Below are positions 45,086 through 56,559 of a stretch of 64,000 nt of DNA, piece by piece. Below the pieces are notes generated by a model. It saw only the letters and a program-made list of their open reading frames with translations. It searched no databases and had not been told where the DNA came from. This DNA is from Nephrocerus scutellatus (lineage: Eukaryota > Arthropoda > Insecta > Diptera > Pipunculidae). The stretch is taken from the NCBI GenBank assembly GCA_947095585.1, contig OX352761.1, forward strand, positions 91,508,833 through 91,572,832, written 5' to 3'. Each line of letters opens with the position of its first letter. The first letter of the stretch is position 1. The position numbers and the translations under genes were made by a program.

Positions 45086-45839
45086 CCATATTTTTAACTC
45101 GGCACTTACACGGTTATTAATAATGTCATTATTTCTTATAAAGAACGAAAACAGAAAATTTCGGTTTCACATCATTTCTCAAGCATCAATATACATTACT
45201 CCGACATTTCACAAAGTTACCATGAATGTGCGTAATAGTATATAAGTCGAATCGATTATGAACATTCCATTTCATCTTTAAGTAATATGTATGTATTTTG
45301 TTTACTAATGTCTCTTTTCAATTGCACAAACCATATCCGAAACCATACCCATAGGTTAGCTTTCAAAGTGACAGAGTTTTCGAGGTGAACGAGGTGAGTG
45401 CCCGATTGCCGACGGGTAGCAAAGTAACATTATCAGTTACAAAACAAAGGTACATAAAATCAAACCGTACTCCGGGCACAGTTCGCAAATGCAACGTTAA
45501 ACTGAAACCACGAAAGAGAAATCTTAGCTCACCCACAAATGAACCAAGCAAATGAAACGAGACATAAAAGTTTTATGCATAATTCAACTTTCTTACTTAT
45601 TTACTGAATTGTATTTTTTTTGTTGTCGATATCAACTTACAGATAGAACAACAAGTTTTCACAATATTCTGTCATTTCGCGTTTTCATAAATTAGTTCAG
45701 AGCAGAGTTCTCAAGAAAAATGATCGTGTTTCTTACTTGCTCATAGTATGAGCATGCTCTAAATGCTCAGAATAAAATGACCTGAGCATTTTCAAATTTG
45801 ACATCTGATGTCAAATGTCTCTTTCGATGATTTTCTACT
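45086..45839. other. Mixed AT-rich DNA, nothing recognised
   Basis: A minus-strand frame at 45363-45551 and a plus-strand frame to 45245 have no known domain. No repeat seen. Confidence 0.45.
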
Positions 45840-45942
45840 ACAATAAAAAAAATTACCCAGAATCGAGGGGTCCCATATCAATTTCTGCGATTAGAGAATT
45901 TAGATGAAAAATTTTGATTTTTATGGGTTGTTTTTTCTTTTT
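45840..45942 (+). repeat. Tail fragment of the minisatellite Helitron-like family
   Basis: Contains AATCGAGGGGTCCCATA and the family tail GAGAATTTAGATGAAAAATT followed by TTTATGGGTTGTTTTTTC, as at 50300-50337. The head and array are missing. Confidence 0.6.
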
Positions 45943-46924
45943 TATATATTCCTTCCATCGTAATTTAGCGTCCATGTTCATTCCAAAGTACTTTGCGGTA
46001 TTGAAATAAGGAAATTCCATTAAGTTAATATGTTGATATTCCAGTAAAATAATGCAGGAATATTGAAGATCAATTCATTTTATTTTCTAGTGCGTCTTCG
46101 ATAATGTCGGTGATTCTATGTACCTGCTCGATAATAGAATGTTGATGTCTAAAGCGAAATTGATGAGACGAAATCATATTCTCACTGTTTATAAATAATT
46201 GAAGAGTCTTCAGCAGAATCTTTACGAATATATTCGACGAAATTGGGACTAAGCAGATTGGTCTGTCAGATGACAAGGAAAATAAATGAAAAAAATCAAT
46301 AATATCAAATTATATTCTCTTCAAAAAGAGATAAAATACAAAAGTTCCCATGATTTAAATAACAATACCATTATATTTTTAGAAACTAAAAATCCTTCAA
46401 TTTTAAAGAAAAAACATCAAAACTAAAAATAAAATCACAACTTTAAATAAATAATCCGTGCCATCAAAGGCAACGGAGTGATTTCTCAGAAGCGCATAAA
46501 GATTTTATTTGAACGGAAAATGAATAATCGATTTTAATTCGACTTTTCCGTCGGGAGGACAATGACGGTCGACCGATTGTCGTTGGTTTAATACACACAC
46601 ACGATGCTTTTCACACAATCGTCATATTAGGGGTCAGAACAAGTAGCCTGAGCAGTTGAATGTCGCTCACTGGTTGTGCGGGTAGGGAAGCGCCACCTAA
46701 CCACTGGCTGTGTGCACGAGTCGTGAAACGCCCCCAAACAGCTATTATTTTAATAACAAAAAGTAACTTTAATGTGGTAACTTGCGAAAGTTCTTATGGA
46801 TAGATTGATATATAAATAAATTTTCATTTCATTTAAACAATTAATAAATTTGGATTATTAAAAATATTTAAGTCTTTAATAATTTTTTTAATCTTAGTAG
46901 CTTTTTATAATAATAATAATAGTT
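45943..46924. other. Unrecognised DNA with a GC-richer patch at 46540-46740
   Basis: The patch at 46540-46740 contains GACGGTCGACCGATTGTCG, CACACACACGATG and AAGCGCCACCTAACCAC (46688-46704), whose complement includes TTAGGTGGCGCTT, close to the CTCF core and to the motif at 24450. The minus-strand frame at 46070-46276 contains RPICLVPISSNIFVKILLKTLQ and NSENMISSHQFRFRHQHSII, an RT-like motif 2 to A stretch of a non-LTR element (RPISLLPxxSKIxE-type), so a small RT fossil may sit there. Confidence 0.45.
46070..46290 (-). pseudogene. Non-LTR RT fragment (RPIxLxP to QFGFR region)
   Basis: The minus-strand frame reads RPICLVPISSNIFVKILLKT, then LQLFINSENMISSHQFRFRH and QHSIIEQVHRITDIIEDALE. This corresponds to RT fingers motifs of Jockey-clade elements, where RPISLLP and HQFGFR...T are conserved. 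It is about 68 codons and the remaining RT is absent. Confidence 0.7.
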
Positions 46925-48245
46925 ATAACTACTGAGGAAAACCCAACAAATTTTTAACGAGCCAGAAATGATCGGCATTGCCATCTTCGGCAAGACAAAA
47001 TCGCCTACGACCAAAAATTGAGGCAAAAAATACTATAATGTCCCAAAGGTAGTAAACATTTTTAGTCGTTCGTGGAAATAATAAAAAAATACAACCTCGT
47101 CGTTGATTACAACGCTCATTTATAATGGCATTCCAGTTGTCAGCTCTATAGACAATGTCAATCTGTTTCCTGCAAATTTCGCAGCTAACTCCACGCTTCC
47201 AGAGTGACCCATAGCACTTACATCCATTCTTTCCAAGTTCATGGAAACGGTGATCAATTTTTAGCTCAAGAAATATCTTGAGATAAGCGAAATCGTTAGT
47301 GACCGGCAGAATGGATGTCGTGGGCAACGTTCTACTGGTGATTTGATGGTATATCTCACCGAACAGCGGAACCAGTCTTTGCATCAATTTGGAGAAACCA
47401 ACGCTGTTGCACTCGATGTTTTGTCTAAAATGCGTGCTTATGGAGCAGATTATAAACTCCTTCACTGGATTAGAAGCTATCTTTCTGACCGCTCAATCCA
47501 AGTTGTATTGGACCTTTTGGAGTACATTACTTAAATGCTGGCGTTCCCCAGGGCTCTGTTTTGTACCCGACACTCTATCTCATTTCAAGTAATAATCACT
47601 TATCTGTGACTTCTAATCCAATTCACTCTTTCGCTGACTACAGCACTCTCAGCTTCTCATATAAATTTGAGGAACGTCCCTTCTCATGTGGAACTCAAAC
47701 AACTAAGTATGTTAAGCACGTTAAATTCTGACCTAGACAGCATAATACAATGGGGAGAAAATAAATAAATAAATTGAGTAGAATTTAACGCTGCCAAAAC
47801 CCAATGCTATCTCCTGTCGTCTTAGCGAATCCTAAATCCCATGCCATTATCCATGAACGGCACTTGCATCGAGGAAACTGAAAATCTCGAAATTTTCGGT
47901 ATGAGCGTTAACGACAAGCTTCGTTGGAATGACCACATATTTACCGTCAAGAGAAATAGCCAGCTGCATGACACCTCTCCTTAATTCAACCGCACGCTCG
48001 TGGCGCTCCAAATGCTCATAAGTGTATCCTTCGGACATACAGTTAAATTCAGGGATTCGTTCTACAGCCGTTAAACACGTATGCGGAATACTCTTTCAAG
48101 CTATGTCTTTCAACATCACTACGATCCACAGGCATTCAAAACACAAGCTTATAGGCATCTTTTCTCCTCCTTTTCCTTAACGACCACGCTGTGCCAAGCA
48201 TATTGCCGAGTGTTATAAGGGTGCGAACCCCTTTAAGCGTGCGCG
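46925..48245 (+). pseudogene. Jockey/CR1-type RT remnant
   Basis: The 5' part (46925-47200) is a decayed linker equivalent to 15610-15830. A jump near 47290 enters the RT: STGDLMVYLTEQRNQSLHQF and RAYGADYKLLHWIRSYLSDR, with SIQVVLD (about 47330-47520). PQGS motif B-like sequence is near 47545. C-terminal pieces LSMNGTCIEETENLEIFGMS, KLRWNDHIF and the final RLFSSFS-like sequence end near 48200. The palm between SLHQF and RAYGADY is deleted, removing motif A. Multiple stops. Confidence 0.85.
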
Positions 48246-48264
48246 AATTATAAAAAAATATCAA

Positions 48265-48552
48265 TAATAATAATACTATTCGGCGCGACAAAGCATTGCG
48301 GTCCAAGGCCTAGGTTCTTGCAACCATATGTGTTGAGCATGTATATTTTTGCACACAAATGGAGGGGACCTACAATTTAATACCGGACCCGAACGGCGAA
48401 TGAGAAGCTTTTCGTGATAAATTATTACTCTCGAACGTTTGTCAGACTTTCGCAAGAGGTGGGACACCGTAAAAAATACTTTTGGTGTTACTGGGATTCG
48501 AGCAACGAACCTCCTGCTCAGCAGCCATGCTATTATCCACTTAGCCACGGCG
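48265..48552 (-). repeat. tRNA-derived SINE, near full-length
   Basis: On the minus strand a head with CCGCCGTGGCTAAGTGG (box A-like) and GTTGCTCGAATCCC (box B-like) is followed by the body ACGGTGTCCCACCTC, CACGAAAAGCTTCTC, TAGGTCCCCTCC, and ends GCCGAATAGTATTATTATT. The extreme 5' bases differ from the other copies (GACCGCC instead of GGGCGCC). It lies directly downstream of the Jockey/CR1 3' end. Confidence 0.88.
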
Positions 48553-49159
48553 GTCTTGTGGACTATTTTCAAGGAAAACAGATACAAGAATTGATTTTTC
48601 TTAATATGTAGCCAGAATAGAGAATATTAGAACAATTTAAATTATAATTTTTTAAATAAAATCTTTAAAAACTACTAAGATTAAAGATTATTTAAAGTTT
48701 TAAAAACAAATTCATTTATTTAAGGAAATTTATTTTTTAATAATTTAATTTAAGTGAAATTTATTTAAGAAAATTCGTTAAACAGGATACAGTCCTCTCC
48801 GTTTAGAATTTTTAGAAACTGAGCTAGATCATTCTTCTTTACTTCCAAGAAATTGTCTACTGTATGTTTCGAATATAGGACAAACAAAGTGAAACGTGTT
48901 TTCATTGGCATCAAGGTTAAAGATCGTGAATAAACCAACGGTATTATTCTTGGAAACGCTGGCATAAAATTACCTTATCCACATCGGGGATTGAAAACCA
49001 GGCTGATAATATTTTAGGGATTGGAGTCTTTTAAGTAGTGGAGTGTATCAGTTCGTAATGAAACTGCGGTAGAAGTGCTTTGTTGGTTAATTCAGTCCAC
49101 TTATTTTTTAAAAGTTAAGCGAGGGCCGTTTTAAATTCAATTCCAGTATCTTTAAAAAG
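48553..49159. other. AT-rich DNA, nothing recognised
   Basis: Poly-A/T-rich sequence without a readable feature. A CGTCGGTCGTCGGTCGTCGG simple repeat at 49160 marks the head of the next element. Confidence 0.5.
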
Positions 49160-50337
49160 TCGTCGGTCGTCGGTCGTCGGTTGTCGGTCGTCTGCGTGGA
49201 ATCTTGCGATCAATTTTCAAACCACTTCCCAAAGCCCGATTTTATTGAAAATTTGCACGGGCCCCGGGTTTGTGGGGCCCCATAAAATTGTTTTAAAAAA
49301 ATTTACCCGATTTTCTTCAAATTTTACATACGAGTGTATATCCGATAGACAACACTTTTTGTAAAAATTTTGTAGACCCCGGGCCCGGGTTCGTGGGGCC
49401 CCATAAATTTTTTTTAGAAAAATTAACCCGATTTTCTTCAAATTTTATATACGCGTGTATCTCCGAAAGACAACACTTTTTGTGAAAAAATTGTAGACCC
49501 CGGGCCCCGTGGCCGTGGGGCCCTAAATTTAAAATAAAAATTAACTCGATTTTCTTCAAATTTTATATACGTATGTATCTCCGATGAAAAACACTTTTTG
49601 TAACAATTTTGGAGACCCCGGGCCCCAGGGTCATTGGGCCCCAAACATTTTTTAAAAAAAATTAACCCAATTTTTTTAAATTTTATATATACATACGTGT
49701 GTATCTCCGATGGACAACATTTTCTGTAAAGTGTTTGGAGTGAATGGGCCCTGAGGCCCGAAGGACGCTCATATAAATTTTTAAAAAATTAGCTCGATTT
49801 TCTTCAAATTTTATATACGTATGTATCTCCGATGAAAAACACTTTTTGTAACAATTTTGGAGACCCCGGGCCCCAGGGTCATTGGGCCCCAAACATTTTT
49901 TAAAAAAAATTAACCCAATTTTTTTAAATTTTATATATACATACAACATTTTCTGTAAAGTGTTTGGAGTGAATGGGCCCTGAGGCCCGAAGGACGCTCA
50001 TATAAATTTTTAAAAAATTAACTCGATTTTCTTCAAATTTTATATACGTATGTATCTCCGATGAAAAACACTTTTTGTAACAATTTTGGAGACCCCGGGC
50101 CCCAGGGTCATTGGGCCCCAAACATTTTTTAAAAAAAATTAACCCAATTTTTTTAAATTTTATATATACATACAACATTTTCTGTAAAGTGTTTGGAGTG
50201 AATGGGCCCTGAGGCCCGAAGGACGCCCATATAAATTTTTTAAAAATTAGCCCGATTTTCTTCAAATTTTAACACATACCCATCTCCTATTAGAGAATTT
50301 ACATGAAAAATTTAAATTTTTATGGGTTGTTTTTTTA
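49160..50337 (+). mobile_element. Minisatellite Helitron-like element with a 229-bp higher-order repeat
   Basis: Head: a GTCGGTCG simple run, TGGAATCTTGCGATCAATTT and CCACTTCCCAAAGCCCG. Array: about nine to ten monomers with the family blocks ATTTTATATACGTATGTATC, CACTTTTTGTAACAATTTTG and a GC island (GGGCCCCAGGGTCATTGGGC). Two-monomer units of 229 bp start at 49795 and 50024. A related 248-bp unit starts at 49547. Tail: GAGAATTTACATGAAAAATT then TTTATGGGTTG. Open frames with repeated YKKCFSSEIHTYIKFEEN are by-products on the minus strand. Confidence 0.75.
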
Positions 50338-51477
50338 TTGGTTATGATGCGATCACAAACAGAATCCTTGTTGGGATGAGAGATTTTAGCCCTTTCAGAA
50401 ATAAGTCCACAAACCTAAGGAAGATGGAGGATATATGACTCGAGCTGTAAAGAGTGTTGTAGGATTAAAGAGGTTCTACAAATCAAACCGAATAAATTTC
50501 AAACACGCCAGCAATTATTGCAATGCCCATCTTCTGCGAGTTAAATTCGCCTACGACAAAAAAATTGGGACCATTCATGAAAAGAATCAAAAATACAGCC
50601 TCGTCGTCGATTGCAACGCTCGTTATAATGACATTCCAGTTGTAAGCTCTAAGGACAAGGCCAATCTGTTTCTGTGCACTTTGCAACTTGTTCCACGCTT
50701 CCAGATTGTGCATTAGTGCCGCCTGCACCTCCGAGTATTGAACACTCTAAGGGACCGATCTTTGTGCTAGAGTGTTTAACGATCTCAACACTCACAAATC
50801 CATTAGTTCTGAAAAGTTCTTCTTCGTACTTTTAAAGTAACCATTACTTTTTATCCAATTCATTCTTTCACTGACGACAGTACTCTCAGCTTCGCATAAA
50901 AAATTGAGGAACGTCCTCCCACTTCTCATGTGGATCTCAAACAACTGAGTATGTTTAGCACTTTGAATTCTGATCTGGACATAATAAAATAGGAAGAAAA
51001 CAATCAAGTAGAATTTAACGCTTCCAAAGCCCAATGCTGTCTCCTGTCGTCTAAGCTAATCTTAAATCCAACGCCATTATCCATGAATGGCACTTGCATC
51101 GAGGAAACTGAAAAACTCGCAATTCTCGGTACGTGCGTTATGGACAAGCTTCGTCGAAAAGACCACATATTCACAATAGCCAAAAATGCTGCAAAATGTT
51201 AAGGTTTTCTAACTCGGTGGAAGAAATACTTCGCTCCCTCTGATCTGGCTACTTTCTATAAGGCTTTTATTCGCCCTAAACTTATGGTATAATTGTCATT
51301 CATATCTGGTCTGGTGCGCCTAAAACTAAATTGCAATAGCTAGATAGCATACAAAACCGGGAAATAAATCTTATCTTTGACATAAACATAGCGAAATCTA
51401 TAAATTCACTTGAACACAGTAGTAAAGTTTTCTGCTTCGCACTGTTTTATCGCTTCTTCCACCAGAAGTGCCGGTAT
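50338..51477 (+). pseudogene. Jockey/CR1-type element remnant between minisatellite elements
   Basis: Begins in the pre-RT linker (TRAVKSVVGLKRFYKSNRIN, VKFAYDKKIGTIHEKNQKYS, then YNDIPVVSSKDKANLF) and jumps after 50720 to the C-terminal half (LSMNGTCIEETEKLAIL-like at about 51080-51125, DKLRRKDHIF, then the PKLKLEYNC-like thumb near 51290). The RT catalytic motifs are deleted. The left boundary is the tail of one minisatellite element and the right boundary a fragment of another. Confidence 0.8.
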
Positions 51478-51586
51478 TTTACACATGTGCACATGTGTAT
51501 TTCCGGTGACAATACCTTCTATTAAAATTTTAAAGTGATTGGGATTCCATACAATTCTTCAATTTTCTTCAAATTTTTTAAGCGAT
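51478..51586 (+). repeat. Fragment of the minisatellite family
   Basis: TTACACATGTGCACATGTGT, CTATTAAAATTTTAAAGTG, CCATACAATTC and TTTTCTTCAAATTTT are family blocks. Neither head nor tail is present. Confidence 0.6.
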
Positions 51587-51808
51587 GTGGAGTATCTACA
51601 CACTAGGCATAGGACCCAGAGGCGTATTGAGAAATTCAGTAAGAACGTAAAATTAAAAAAAAACGGTTTCTTAATTTGTTTTTTCCCAATGCAATAGTTA
51701 ATTTTAAATGGCTGTAAACGCAAGACTTCCTAAAGGAAATTTAAGAAGTGGGATATACAAAAACCACACTCTTCCTTGGTAATAATAATTAGTGGACTGT
51801 GTTTATTA
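51587..51808. other. Unrecognised short spacer
   Basis: AT-rich sequence between two members of the minisatellite family. Nothing else seen. Confidence 0.5.
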
Positions 51809-52100
51809 TTAAATTCTCTATATTAACTTCGCGTCGGCATGGTTTTGTCGTTCTTTCGTTCGTTCGTGTTGAACGTGATCAGACCCATGGACGGAGGCTC
51901 CCATACAAGTTTTCTCCGATGGGCAAAACATTTTGTAAAAATTTGAAAGCGATCGTGCCCCGGGGTCGGGTGCTCCTATACAATTGTTTTTTAATTTACC
52001 AGATTTTCTTTAAATTGTATATACGTGTGTATCTCCGATGGTAGTAATCGGGCCCAACGGCAGAAAAAATATTTCCATTTTATTCAACGGGTTGTTTTTT
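51809..52100 (+). mobile_element. Minisatellite Helitron-like element, short copy
   Basis: Has the head AAATTCTCTATATTAACTTC followed by GCGTCGGC, a (TTCG)n run, and two degenerate monomers (CCCCGGGGTCGGG, TATACGTGTGTATCTCCGAT), ending near CGGGTTGTTTTTTTTT. Confidence 0.62.
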
Positions 52101-52164
52101 TTTCGACAAAATTTTGATCTTTTAAACATTTTTCTTTTTACAGACAATACACATATATTGTCTT

Positions 52165-52440
52165 ATTTTTAAATTATTTATACCAACTTCGCGTGACCGT
52201 GGCTGGGTGGCTGGCTGTCTGGCGAACCAAATCTTGATATCAATTTTTTCCACATATGTGTATCTCCGATGACAACACTATTTATTAAAATTTGGCGCCC
52301 CTAGGGTGTCGGGGTCGGGTGGCTCCCATACATTTTTTTTTAAAAATGTACCCGATTTTCTTCAAATTTTATACACATGTGTATTTTTATTAGAAATTTA
52401 AAAGAAAAATTAAAATTTTTATGGGCTGATTTTTATATAG
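52165..52440 (+). mobile_element. Minisatellite Helitron-like element, short copy
   Basis: The head CCAACTTCGCGTGACCGTGG leads into a GGCTGGCTG run, one full and one partial monomer (CACATATGTGTATCTCCGAT, GGTGTCGGGGTCGGG), and the tail AAATTTAAAAGAAAAATTAA with TTTATGGGCTG. This is the shortest copy with head, monomers and tail all present. Confidence 0.65.
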
Positions 52441-54171
52441 TAAAATCTTTAAGGAGAACAACAAAAGTTGTCAGTATTTTAAGAAACTTTGCATAAGTGT
52501 GTATCTTGACTTTACATACTCGTACCCAGTAGTGATCGTCTAGACAGACTTGACAGTAAACATTTTTTACATATTACTTATGGACCTTAATATTCGCATG
52601 AAGGTACTTTTTGACTAGATATACCCAACAGTAATCAGACTTGACATTTTTTTAAATTACTTGTGGACACCAAGCGATACCCGTAAAAATTAAATAAAAC
52701 AAAAATATCACAGTTTGGTTCATATAAATATAACTATTTCCCATAGTGTAGTGTATATTTTTAATTTTTGTTGTAAATATTTACATTCTTAATTTTTTAA
52801 CTTTTTTTAACTTATTAATTATTAATTAATTTTATTAATTAATTTTTAACTTAACTTAACTTTTCTTACTTCCTCTCACGCAATCATTCAGTAACTTTTT
52901 AATTCATACAGTATTCCGCTTTCAATAACTTATTTTGTTTTTAATGCGTGTAATTCTTTTTTATATTACAGAATCTTATTCAGACGTATTAGGCTACAAG
53001 TAAGTAATGTTATTATGTATTTCCGTCTATAATAATAAACATTATTTTGTGTATTATTTAATATACGACACTCATTGTAAATTGAACGAGTACATTGATT
53101 CATATATTTACAATGATGAATTTAATTGCTACAACATTAATATAGTGATGTTTTAGAACCAATTAATTGTGGTAATTATTTGTACTGCAGAGTACTAGTA
53201 TGAAGTTCAAGTAGCGTTGAGTGCCGTCATGTAGTGAGCTATTAAAGATTTATTAACACTATCAAAAATATATATTAATTATCCTTACGATGCGAAGCTC
53301 AACCCTATGTAAAAGCAATACTCTCTATCCATTATTTATGACTTTTTCTGCAATATGTGTTGCAAAACACAAAACTTTGCGAAAGAAACATTGCGTATAT
53401 CTACAGAAATTGCTTCCTAAAGATGGCTCAACGGAAAGTAGGTGGAGTACGACTCTCAGATTGGTATCTTCAATTAATCATATCATTTTGTTTCTTTATC
53501 AAATATATATTTTATAACTCATAACTGATATAGCCGTCTATTACTCACATATTTAATTTATCTCTTAATGGACATTCATTAATCTTTGTATTTTAGTGTC
53601 AAATTAGCACCTCTTGAAGTATATATTTATTTGGACTTAACACGTAATCGTTAATTTTTTATATAAGTGTTTTTCAATATTTTGTCAATAATTTTGCTAT
53701 CACTTAACTACGATCAACAGTACCTCGCTATCTTAAGAGCTCTTTATGTAATGTGTAACTTTACACTGAATAAATAATTGCGCAAACTTAACATTCATTT
53801 TCAGTAACACTATTTTATCTTGACAGAGCGTCAGAGAATGAGCACATTGATTTATTATCGTGATTTGTCTTAGAGAATTGTTCAGGTGGTAAAACAGATT
53901 TCTTTCATAATTACTGTCCCCTTCTTTGCACAAGTGGATGAGTTCAAAAAAGAACATATTCTTGCACCCTTTTAATGCTAGGTTATATAATTGGCACATC
54001 GTGGGGGTTAAAATTAAGGGGTGTTTTCATTCTATCTAGCAGACACAAGGTAGTCTGTTATGCATCCATCTGACCAGAAATGACAATTGTGCTCAAGCTT
54101 GTGGCGATTGGGGCATTGGTTTTCTCGTATTGCTGTACTTCAAATTTAGTTTAATTTTCATCATCACGGCG
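52441..54171. other. AT-rich DNA, nothing recognised
   Basis: Includes TTAATTAATT-rich runs around 52810-52870. Frames at 53290-53517 and 53733-53999 have no known domain. No transposon remnant seen. Confidence 0.45.
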
Positions 54172-56095
54172 CCGGCGGTCAGCCATCAGAAAAATGGGGC
54201 GAATAACACGCAGCAATTATGAACGTACCACATCTATTCTGACTAAATGATTCGTAAAAACTCTTAACTGCGGAACCAGCAAATATTTCCGGAACTTTAA
54301 CCAATCCACGATGACAACCACGGTAACTAAAGTGGCTAAACGGGTTAAGAATTTCCTGATGAAACTGACATCTCACTGTATAGAGCTCGAGCTGCACAGC
54401 ACCAGCACCACAACAATACAACATTCTTAGTGATACAGTGGACGTGAAATGGTGCCTTAGAAATATTGTCGAATATACCATTACACCTGTCAGGCAATAC
54501 ATTATATGCTCAGAGTGGGATTTCTAGTCAGCAAAAGAGATAAACCTTCGCGTACGGCGCAAATTTAATATTAAATCATAAACGTTCACGCACCTATAGA
54601 GAATTCCCAAGCCGATTAAATTCTTTGAATCAGTCTAACAAGAACTCAAGAACTGTCTGGCTTCAATATGAGGTAAAAATCGTTGTTGGTGATACCAACG
54701 CAAAAATAGGTCTGAAGCCAGCATTCAGGTAGTATATTGTCACCCATAGCTTACACGAGAACATTTATGACAGTCACAACGAGTATAAATAAGGCAGCAA
54801 GTAATAAATGGGTCATTACGAGTACAAGGTTAGCGCGTAAAAATGTCCACAAAGCCACCTAGATATTTCCTGATGGAACCACTCGCAACCAATTAGACCA
54901 TATGTTGATAGACCGAAACCACAACCCCAACTTTATGACGGTAAGAACATACCCCTCGTTACGATCTTACCAACGTCCAACGTCGACTCGAAATACTATC
55001 TTGTTGGTAGGTGGTCGATCTTTATCCCACCTTTATCAAGAGATCGGATGGTAGTTGGTCTGGATCCACGGACGAGTCCCTGGAAACTCTTATTAACACA
55101 AACTTTATAAGGTGAGCACTCCTGATGGACAGGAAGTGCCACCATGCGAAATGGACAATATTATAAACCATGAAAACGTTTCCTGGGCCATGTTTCAAGC
55201 GTGGTTGCCGTAATCACGGGTCATTGGCCAATAGTCAGTCACGCAGCCATACTGGGAGTCCCCCATAATACCTTTTTCAGGAGTTTCTTGAATGTGAGTG
55301 AGAAAGAAACTCTCATTTATTATCTTTGCAAATATACGGCGATGACCGGCTTCCGCAAATTAAGTAATCCCTTTTTATCCGAAATGGGGGCGCATCCAGA
55401 GTGCGGCATCACCGGTCTGATATCGTATCTGAATGCCACAGGTTGGATATAATTTACCAAATTATTTTTCATTCCATTGATCTCCTGAGGACCGTAGTTA
55501 CAAAACGACGCAATCAAGCGATATTTGTGGTCCTTGCTAAGACAGCGCGGACCACCACTTTACCTACCTACTAACATGGTGGTAGCCGAGCGAGGATGTC
55601 AACATCACAAAAGACTGCATCCGCGAATCACCTAAATGTAGGGAGAGTAAGTCCTCGTGCTGAGATGCCTGTCTTAAAAGAGAAATGGACACGCCTAACA
55701 AATCTGTCATTAGTACTGCTGACTTCATCTTGAAGATCGAAACGCCTGCATTAATGATGAGTATAGCGACTGAGCGTAAGAAGTATGTTGCCTTCCGAGC
55801 AATGCAAGAACCTTATAAAACATGGGCTCGCGAAGAAGAATAGAGCTTTGAAGATATTAAGTTCCGTAAACACAAACAGTTCAGAAGGCGAGGACCGTGT
55901 TGTAGGGGAAACACGCGGTATGAGGAATTATGGCATAGGGCATACCAAGAAATGTTTGCGTTGCAAGTATGGGAGGAAGAAACGATGCCTATAGAAGCTG
56001 TGCCTCATCCATATCGTGGTATAACGGTGTTGAGTTTCGCTTATACGTTTTTCCCTTCTATCCTTCAAGACAAGATAGCCACATTTTTTTTGCCA
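54172..56095 (+). pseudogene. RTE fossil with 5' end, carrying a nested retrotransposon tail
   Basis: Starts GCGCCGGCGGTCAGCCATC, the same 5' end as the copy at 9930. Endonuclease remnants: TATAGAGCTCGAGCTGCAC (Y-R-A-R-A-A) near 54380, TTGGTGATACCAACGCAAAA (the GDxNAKIG box) near 54690 and the DHMLIDR-like box near 54900. The copy is interrupted at about 55012 by another retrotransposon and resumes near 55605 with AAAGACTGCATCCGCGAATC, continuing through the linker to RT-derived sequence near 56090 (CTATCCTTCAAGACAAGATA). The 3' end is lost. Many stops. Confidence 0.85.
55012..55604 (+). pseudogene. Nested Jockey/R1-like retrotransposon remnant with the C-terminal zinc region
   Basis: A short N-terminal RT piece (DLYPTFIKRSDGSWSGSTDE and ESLETLINTNF-like, about 55015-55110; DGQEVPPCEMDN near 55130) is fused by deletion to a frame at 55201-55452 reading VITGHWPIVSHAAILGVPHN, ETLIYYLCKYTAMTGFRKL and CGITGLISYLNATGWI. 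The latter resembles the end of RNase H-bearing or Jockey-type pol proteins with their H-x-L-C-x-C-P motif, here decayed to YYLCKYTA. The 3' untranslated part ends in CTACCTACCTACT-like repeats. It lies inside the RTE fossil. Confidence 0.75.
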
Positions 56096-56559
56096 TAAAA
56101 TCATTTCAAGGAGAACTTCCTGAATGTCTTGCACCATGGCAATAAGGTGTGCTATGCCCTTTATTAAAATTAAAAACAAAATTGAAAAATCGAAGGCATG
56201 TAATTTACAAATAATCATATTCTTCACATTTGTAGCCGGTTTCAAATTATTTTCTCAGAACTCTCCCTGATTCATTGGAAAAGAAATACGGAAAACCGAA
56301 CACGAAACTAAAACGGCACGAGTCCACATGCTTTAATCAATGGATCATGGTCAGGGAAAACTACAAAAAACCAGAAAAATATTACAAATATTAAAAACAA
56401 TATAAATAATGACGTAAGTGAGCCTTCAAAAATTCTTGGATCTTCTATTGAATAATCCGGACCTTCAGGAACTTGTTGACGTCAATCTTGAAAGCCTGCA
56501 GATTAAACGATTCGGGAAACCAGATCTGCCTATTTGATTCCACATCGAATTACTCTCCG
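56096..56559. other. Unrecognised AT-rich DNA
   Basis: A minus-strand 105-residue frame (55928-56245) overlaps the RTE fossil and has no recognisable domain. Nothing else seen. Confidence 0.45.

Noticed and set aside
49217..50265. Minus-strand frames with repeated YKKCFSSEIHTYIKFEEN
   Set aside because: They come from the minisatellite monomers and have no domain or sensible start.
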